Shown in pieces: positions 1-5,750 of a stretch of 5,750 nt of DNA (positions within the stretch are counted from its first letter, which is position 1; each line of letters starts with the position of its first letter). The DNA is taken from positions 1 to 5,750 of the forward strand of contig LJCR01000172.1 of the NCBI GenBank assembly GCA_001399705.1. The letters run 5' to 3'. A model generated the notes under the pieces. The model searched no databases and was not told where the DNA came from. It worked only from the letters and a program-made list of their open reading frames with translations. The position numbers were made by a program, and so were the translations under genes. The DNA comes from Kouleothrix aurantiaca. GTDB taxonomy: Bacteria; Chloroflexota; Chloroflexia; Chloroflexales; Roseiflexaceae.

Positions 1-591
1 GTCGAAAATCAGGTTGGCGGCCACGCGGCTTTTGATTGTGCCGCAGATCAAGAGCCGCGTAAGAAAGCTCTTGCCGGTGCCGCTCTTGCCAAACACAAAC
101 ACGCCGTTCGAGCGTTCGACCAGGCGCTCAAGGTCGATGCACACCGGCACGTCCATGTCGAGCGGGCGGCCAATCTCGAAGTGGCGGTTATCTTCCTGGC
201 CAAACACGCGCTGAAAATCGTCTTCGTTGGCTTCCAGCACCTGCGAAAAGTGGCGCGGGATGGTTTTGGGCGGCAGGAGCCCCTCGTTAACATCGCTGGG
301 CAGCATAAGCATCGGCTTAAGCGTAATCGAACCATATGTCGAGGTGCCGGCCAGCACTTCATGAATAAATGCGTCGCCATTGGGCGGATCAACCAGTACT
401 TTCTGGTTGGTAGCTTCCAACACGACATCGGTTATCATAGAGAAGAATTCGTTTTTCTGGCCCTGGATAACAACAAATTTACCGACGCGCATGTCTTCGA
501 CACTCTCGCGGCCTTCGAGGCGGGCACATAATCCTTCGACCAGCGAGCCACTTGTGACAACGCCAAGCCGAGTTCGAGTGAGCGGGGGCAT
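1..591 (-). CDS. HerA-like HAS-barrel/DUF87 ATPase, N-terminal part (3' end outside window)
   Basis: Seen: an open frame of 197 codons from ATG at 591 down to the left edge. Residues about 1-100 are beta-rich (VGKFVVIQGQ, KVLVDPPNGDAFIHEVLAG, YGSITLKPMLML) and fit a HAS-barrel. Residues about 136-160 (RHFEIGRPLDMDVPVCIDLERLVERSNG) lead into a Walker A at 168-175, GKSGTGKS, followed by FLTRLLI. Known: HAS-barrel plus DUF87 is the arrangement of HerA-type hexameric DNA-translocating ATPases, which in archaea work with the NurA nuclease in DNA end resection; cyanobacteria and Chloroflexi have a related family whose role is not settled. Inferred: a cytosolic P-loop DNA translocase-like protein. 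Walker B, the arginine finger and any partner nuclease lie outside the window. Start choice: GGAG (minus strand, plus positions 600-603) sits 8 nt before the ATG; an in-frame GTG two codons upstream is possible but too close to that site. The gene is divergent from the response regulator. Confidence 0.85.
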   Translation of the reverse strand, partial: MPPLTRTRLGVVTSGSLVEGLCARLEGRESVEDMRVGKFVVIQGQKNEFFSMITDVVLEATNQKVLVDPPNGDAFIHEVLAGTSTYGSITLKPMLMLPSDVNEGLLPPKTIPRHFSQVLEANEDDFQRVFGQEDNRHFEIGRPLDMDVPVCIDLERLVERSNGVFVFGKSGTGKSFLTRLLICGTIKSRVAANLIFD

Positions 592-608
592 ACACACAAC
601 TCCACAGC

Positions 609-636
609 ATGCTACAATACAAATGTATCGAAGCAT
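609..636. repeat. 28-bp imperfect palindrome in the ATPase 5' leader (operator or RNA hairpin candidate)
   Basis: The arms read ATGCTaCaATACA (609-621) and TGTATcGaAGCAT (624-636) around a central AA; 11 of 13 positions are complementary. The element lies 5 bases upstream of the ATPase gene's Shine-Dalgarno site and downstream of its predicted transcription start. It could be an operator for a dimeric regulator or, in RNA, a hairpin next to the ribosome binding site. The function is inferred; the symmetry is directly visible. Confidence 0.5.
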
Positions 637-667
637 TTAGAAGCGGGGTTTCGCACTACACAGATCA

Positions 668-721
668 GGGTATGTAGAACAAATATACCATTAAGCGTAG
701 CTGTGTCAAGCTTACATACCC
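668..721. repeat. perfect 9-bp inverted repeat bracketing the ATPase promoter
   Basis: GGGTATGTA at 668-676 and its exact reverse complement TACATACCC at 713-721 are separated by 36 bases. One arm overlaps the predicted transcription start of the ATPase gene and the other lies just upstream of its -35 box, so both core promoter boxes lie between the arms. The arm centres are 45 bp apart, slightly over four helical turns, so two bound proteins would face roughly the same side. Regulatory meaning is inferred. Confidence 0.45.
682..709 (-). promoter_or_regulatory. sigma70-type promoter for the HerA-like ATPase gene
   Basis: On the minus strand there is a perfect TTGACA (plus 704-709), a 16-base spacer and TATATT (plus 682-687). 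Transcription would start near 675, giving a leader of about 84 nt before the ATG at 591. This is the best minus-strand promoter match in the divergent gap. The start site is predicted from spacing only. Confidence 0.6.
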
Positions 722-776
722 GCAAGGGCGTGTGCTTGAACGTCAGAATCTTGCACTACACTGAGGATAAGCAACC

Positions 777-1148
777 GTGCAACACATTATTATCGCTGAA
801 GATGAAGATGACGTTCGCGAGTTTTTGACACGCGCAATCCAGCGGGCCGCCCCGGCCGCCAAAATTTCAGCCGCTACCGATGGCTCGGAAGCACTAGCAA
901 TTGTGCTTGAGCGTGGCTGCGACCTGATCATCAGCGATCAGCGCATGCCATACATGACGGGTGTCGAGCTGCTCAACGCCGTGCGCGAACACGGCTATAC
1001 CTTCCCGTTTATCATCATCTCAGCCGATGTGACCGTCGAGCAGATGCTGCAGGACGCAGGCGTCTCAGCCTTCTTCTACAAACCCCTGAGCATGCGTCAG
1101 ATTCGCGAGATCGTTGAGGCATGGCTGCCCCCTCAGAACGCATTCTAA
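777..1148 (+). CDS. stand-alone CheY-like response regulator receiver protein
   Basis: A 123-residue protein consisting of one receiver (REC) domain and no output domain. Visible signature residues: acidic pocket E8-D9 (IIIAEDED), phospho-acceptor D54 in LIISDQRMP, conserved S82 (FIIISAD) and K102 followed by P103 (FFYKPL). The set is complete, so phosphorylation by a histidine kinase should be possible. The start is GTG at 777: GAGG at 763-766 lies 10 nt upstream, and the MQHIIIAEDED start matches the usual receiver beta-1 strand. No cognate kinase lies in the window, so partner and output are unknown; single-domain receivers usually act by protein-protein contact or in phosphorelays. The gene is divergent from the HerA-like ATPase and its stop codon is only 32 bases before the str promoter, with no terminator between. 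I see no convincing promoter of its own. Confidence 0.92.
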   Translation: MQHIIIAEDEDDVREFLTRAIQRAAPAAKISAATDGSEALAIVLERGCDLIISDQRMPYMTGVELLNAVREHGYTFPFIIISADVTVEQMLQDAGVSAFFYKPLSMRQIREIVEAWLPPQNAF

Positions 1149-1180
1149 AGCCCTGCACCAAAACCCCACACCCGCAATAT

Positions 1181-1209
1181 TTGACATCCCTACAGCGCTG
1201 TGATATACT
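1181..1209 (+). promoter_or_regulatory. strong sigma70-type promoter of the str operon
   Basis: Perfect TTGACA at 1181-1186, a 17-base spacer and TATACT at 1204-1209, with TG at 1201-1202 forming an extended -10 (TGaTATACT). Transcription should start near 1216, about 227 nt before rpsL. It is the best promoter match I found in the window and fits a highly expressed ribosomal operon. Confidence 0.85.
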
Positions 1210-1219
1210 CCGCAACTGC

Positions 1220-1248
1220 TGTGCAAACCAAGGCAAATGGTTTGTGCA
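1220..1248 (+). other. hairpin at the 5' end of the predicted str transcript
   Basis: TGTGCAAACCA (1220-1230) pairs with TGGTTTGTGCA (1238-1248) around the loop AGGCAAA, giving 11 pairs including two G-U wobbles. It begins about 4 nt after the predicted transcription start, a position typical of 5' stabilising stems. No U-tract follows it. Confidence 0.5.
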
Positions 1249-1386
1249 CATCTCGGAACCCTATCTAAGGCGTGGTGTACGCGATCGCCACGACCAGAAC
1301 GGGGTTCGAGTTTTGTTTTGTATTAAAGGGTGGCACGAAGGCGGCACATTTGCCACTAAGAAATAATGGTTTTTAGCTCTCAGAAT

Positions 1387-1423
1387 GGAACTCGTTCCGG
1401 CCGTGTGCACGGCACAGGCGCCT
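1387..1423 (+). repeat. three consecutive short palindromes directly upstream of the rpsL ribosome binding site
   Basis: GGAAC-TC-GTTCC (1387-1398), GCCGTG-TG-CACGGC (1400-1413) and AGGCGCCT (1416-1423) follow one another with 1-2 base gaps and end 1 base before the Shine-Dalgarno. An alternative pairing TGTGC (1404-1408) with GCACA (1412-1416) excludes the middle one. These could be small RNA stems controlling ribosome access, or DNA dyads; the sequence alone does not decide. Confidence 0.45.
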
Positions 1424-1424
1424 A

Positions 1425-1431
1425 AGGGAGG
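1425..1431 (+). promoter_or_regulatory. Shine-Dalgarno of rpsL
   Basis: AGGGAGG lies 11 nt before the ATG at 1443, somewhat long spacing but a strong anti-16S match. It supports the chosen start, which also gives the family-typical N-terminus [10 protein letters not shown]. Confidence 0.75.
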
Positions 1432-1442
1432 AAGTACACAGG

Positions 1443-1877
1443 ATGCCGACAATCAATCAGTTGGTACGCAAACCTCGCAAGCCGGTAGTGAAGAAGACGA
1501 AAGCTCCTGCGCTTCGCTTCACATACAACGCCATCAAAGGGCGGCTGACGCGTGGTAAAGGTTCGCCATTCAAACGAGGCGTCTGCACTCAAGTGAAGAC
1601 CATGACTCCGAAGAAGCCGAACTCAGCGCTGCGCAAGATTGCGCGTGTGCGCCTGAGCAACGGCATGGAAGTCACGGCATACATCCCGGGTGAAGGCCAC
1701 AACCTGCAAGAGCACTCGGTAGTCCTTATTCGCGGCGGCCGTGTGAAGGACTTGCCTGGCGTTCGCTATCATATTGTTCGTGGCGTGCTCGACGCACAGG
1801 GTGTGGCGAACCGCAAGCAGGGTCGCTCGAAGTATGGCACGAAGAAGTCGGGCGGCACGCCGGCGAAGAAGAAGTAA
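1443..1877 (+). CDS. rpsL: 30S ribosomal protein S12
   Basis: The 144-residue product is S12, a decoding-centre protein of the small ribosomal subunit that monitors codon-anticodon pairing. Conserved blocks: [10 protein letters not shown] at the start, KRGVCTQV (44-51), [11 protein letters not shown] (55-65), [26 protein letters not shown] (85-110) and the basic tail [16 protein letters not shown]. It is longer than the 124-residue E. coli protein mainly because of about 14 extra residues between PAL (22-24) and KRGVCT, as in Firmicutes-type S12. K57 and K102 correspond to E. coli K43 and K88, whose substitution gives streptomycin resistance; both are wild type. D103 matches the aspartate methylthiolated by RimO. 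First gene of the operon, 55 bases before rpsG. Confidence 0.98.
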   Translation: MPTINQLVRKPRKPVVKKTKAPALRFTYNAIKGRLTRGKGSPFKRGVCTQVKTMTPKKPNSALRKIARVRLSNGMEVTAYIPGEGHNLQEHSVVLIRGGRVKDLPGVRYHIVRGVLDAQGVANRKQGRSKYGTKKSGGTPAKKK

Positions 1878-1881
1878 CATT

Positions 1882-1909
1882 CGTGCTCGGTGCGCCCCGG
1901 CGCAGCACG
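1882..1909 (+). other. GC-rich bulged hairpin in the rpsL-rpsG gap (possible S7 regulatory site)
   Basis: CGTGC (1882-1886) pairs with GCACG (1905-1909) and TGCGCC (1891-1896) with GGCGCA (1899-1904), leaving TCGG (1887-1890) as a one-sided bulge. That makes 11 Watson-Crick pairs filling half of the 55-base gap. No U-tract follows, so it is not a terminator. In E. coli, S7 represses the str operon by binding the rpsL-rpsG intercistronic RNA; equivalence here is inferred from position only. Confidence 0.5.
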
Positions 1910-1932
1910 CACGCCTGATATGAGGTAAATCT

Positions 1933-2406
1933 ATGCCCCGTCGAGGAACGATTGTTAAGCGCATCCCTTCGCCCGACGCGCGCTACAACAGCGTGGTCGT
2001 GCAGCAGTTTATCAACAAAGTGATGCAGCGCGGCAAAAAGAGCACTGCTGAGAAGATCGTCTATCAGGCGCTTGAGCTTGCAGCCGACCGCCTGAAGAAG
2101 ACGCCGATGGAAGTGTTCGAGATCGCGCTGCGCAACGCCGGCCCGGCCATTGAGGTCAAGCCCAAGCGCGTTGGCGGCGCAACATACCAGGTGCCGGTTG
2201 AGGTGAAGAGCGACCGCCGCCAGTCGCTGGCGATGCGCTGGCTGCTAATCTCGGCGCGCGGCCGCAGCGGCAAACCAATGCACGAGCGCTTGGCCACCGA
2301 ACTGATGGATGCTTTCAATAACACTGGCAGCACCATCAAGCGCAAGGAAGACGTTCAGCGTATGGCTGAAGCCAACCGCGCATTCTCGCACTACGGCAAG
2401 TTCTAA
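1933..2406 (+). CDS. rpsG: 30S ribosomal protein S7
   Basis: A 157-residue protein, the usual bacterial length. S7 is a primary 16S rRNA-binding protein that nucleates assembly of the 30S head and lines the E/P-site region. Recognisable stretches: MPRRGTIVKRIPSPDARYNS at the start, FINKVMQRGKKSTAEKIVYQAL (about 27-48), NAGPAIEVKPKRVGGATYQVPVEV (about 68-91, including the beta-hairpin segment), RWLLISARGR (about 103-112) and the C-terminal NRAFSHYGKF. GAGGT at 1922-1926 lies 6 nt before the ATG at 1933. In E. coli, S7 is the autoregulator of this operon, and a hairpin lies upstream here. The 59-base gap to fusA holds a Shine-Dalgarno but no strong secondary structure that I could see. Confidence 0.98.
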   Translation: MPRRGTIVKRIPSPDARYNSVVVQQFINKVMQRGKKSTAEKIVYQALELAADRLKKTPMEVFEIALRNAGPAIEVKPKRVGGATYQVPVEVKSDRRQSLAMRWLLISARGRSGKPMHERLATELMDAFNNTGSTIKRKEDVQRMAEANRAFSHYGKF

Positions 2407-2465
2407 CAACGGTTGGTCATCATAGCAGAGCGATTGATACTAACTACTAGGGAGAAGAGCATATC

Positions 2466-4571
<2,106 letters not shown>

Positions 4572-4584
4572 CAAAGACCTAAAT

Positions 4585-4632
4585 GAGCTGTGAGGGAAAT
4601 GACGGCTCAAGGCCGCACTTCTCTCACGGCTC
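4585..4632 (+). other. long hairpin in the fusA-tuf gap
   Basis: Left arm 4585-4598 (GAGCTGTGAGGGAA) pairs with 4619-4632 (TTCTCTCACGGCTC) over 14 positions with two wobbles. Inside, CGGC (4603-4606) pairs with GCCG (4612-4615) around a 5-nt loop. The downstream sequence (tcgtatgtactactg) has no U-run, so an intrinsic terminator is unlikely. Plausible roles are an RNase processing or stability element that sets EF-Tu apart from EF-G, or a partial attenuator; these are inferences. Confidence 0.6.
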
Positions 4633-4660
4633 TCGTATGTACTACTGATTGACGGACTGC

Positions 4661-4666
4661 AAGGAG
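4661..4666 (+). promoter_or_regulatory. Shine-Dalgarno of tuf
   Basis: AAGGAG lies 10 nt before the ATG at 4677 and fixes the start of EF-Tu. A TTGACG at 4649-4654 resembles a -35 box but has no -10 partner before the gene. Confidence 0.8.
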
Positions 4667-4676
4667 TAACAGTTTT

Positions 4677-5750
<1,074 letters not shown>

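Larger units (their letters stand above)
1216..1442 (+). promoter_or_regulatory. long structured 5' leader of the str operon
   Basis: Positions 1149-1442 hold no convincing gene; 1216-1442 should be transcribed as a leader. Inverted repeats in order: 1220-1230 with 1238-1248; CGTGGTG 1271-1277 with CGCCACG 1286-1292 (one wobble, 8-nt loop); GTGGCA 1330-1335 with TGCCAC 1351-1356; CTAAGAA 1356-1362 with TTTTTAG 1370-1376; then three short palindromes at 1387-1423. A T-rich tract (TTTTGTTTTGTATT) begins at 1311 but is not directly preceded by a strong stem, so I do not call a terminator. Known: ribosomal protein operons are often controlled by leader RNA that binds one of their products. A regulatory role here is inference; I recognise no described RNA family. 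Confidence 0.5.

Noticed and set aside
48..531. Overlapping plus- and minus-strand open frames across the left end
   Set aside because: They conflict with the HerA-like ATPase frame, which carries a complete Walker A and coherent domain sequence; the others have no family features.
653..761. Direct repeat GCACTACAC at 653-661 and 753-761, exactly 100 bp apart
   Set aside because: Only 9 bases are identical and the flanks differ; there is no transposase or integration signature, so it may be chance.
736..762. TTGAAC (736-741) and TACACT (757-762) as a promoter for the receiver gene
   Set aside because: The 15-base spacer is short, and the implied start near 769 would leave out the GAGG ribosome binding site at 763-766.
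1281..1288. GCGATCGC octamer (HIP1-like)
   Set aside because: A single copy, better explained as part of the 1271-1292 stem-loop; no other copies noticed in the window.
1271..1325. Possible attenuator: hairpin 1271-1292 followed by the T-rich tract from 1311
   Set aside because: The T-tract starts 18 bases after the stem ends, and the only intervening inverted repeat (GAAC/GTTC, 4 bp) is too weak for an intrinsic terminator.
1326..1347. AGGGTGGCAC (1327-1336) resembling the T-box riboswitch core AGGGTGGNACCGCG
   Set aside because: The CCGCG continuation is missing, there is no downstream CCCT to form the antiterminator, no terminator follows, and the downstream gene is not an aminoacyl-tRNA synthetase or amino-acid gene.

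Overview
The window is part of the chromosome of a GC-rich bacterium, most likely a member of the Chloroflexota (class Chloroflexia, Chloroflexales/Roseiflexales-like). I base this on the EF-Tu protein ([12 protein letters not shown] start, [14 protein letters not shown] switch region, [10 protein letters not shown]), the S12 protein with a Gram-positive-type insertion near its N-terminus, and a cyanobacterial/Chloroflexi-style HerA-like ATPase next door. This placement is from memory of family sequences, not a database search.

Layout. Positions 1-591 (minus strand) hold the first 197 residues of a HerA-like HAS-barrel/DUF87 ATPase; the rest runs off the left edge. Positions 592-776 are a divergent intergenic region with a good sigma70-type promoter for the ATPase, a 28-bp imperfect palindrome in its 5' leader, and a 9-bp perfect inverted repeat that brackets the promoter. 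Positions 777-1148 (plus) encode a stand-alone CheY-like receiver protein that starts at GTG. After only 32 bases without a terminator comes a near-consensus promoter (TTGACA-17-TATACT with an extended -10) at 1181-1209. It should start a leader of about 227 nt rich in inverted repeats, followed by the str operon: rpsL (S12, 1443-1877), rpsG (S7, 1933-2406), fusA (EF-G, 2466-4571) and tuf (EF-Tu, 4677 to the right edge, 358 codons seen).

The four str genes are co-directional with gaps of 55, 59 and 105 bases, each gene with its own Shine-Dalgarno sequence. They supply two small-subunit ribosomal proteins and the two GTPases of elongation. The rpsL-rpsG and fusA-tuf gaps each contain a stable hairpin without a U-tract, so these look like regulatory, processing or mRNA-stability elements rather than terminators.

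The window is mostly core housekeeping sequence and I do not see an obvious new multi-gene system. The points most worth checking are the structured str leader, the intercistronic hairpins (possible S7 feedback site), the dyads in the divergent promoter region, and an abrupt change of synonymous codon use inside tuf near the boundary between its G domain and domain II, which suggests either tuf gene conversion or a collapsed/chimeric assembly of two tuf copies.
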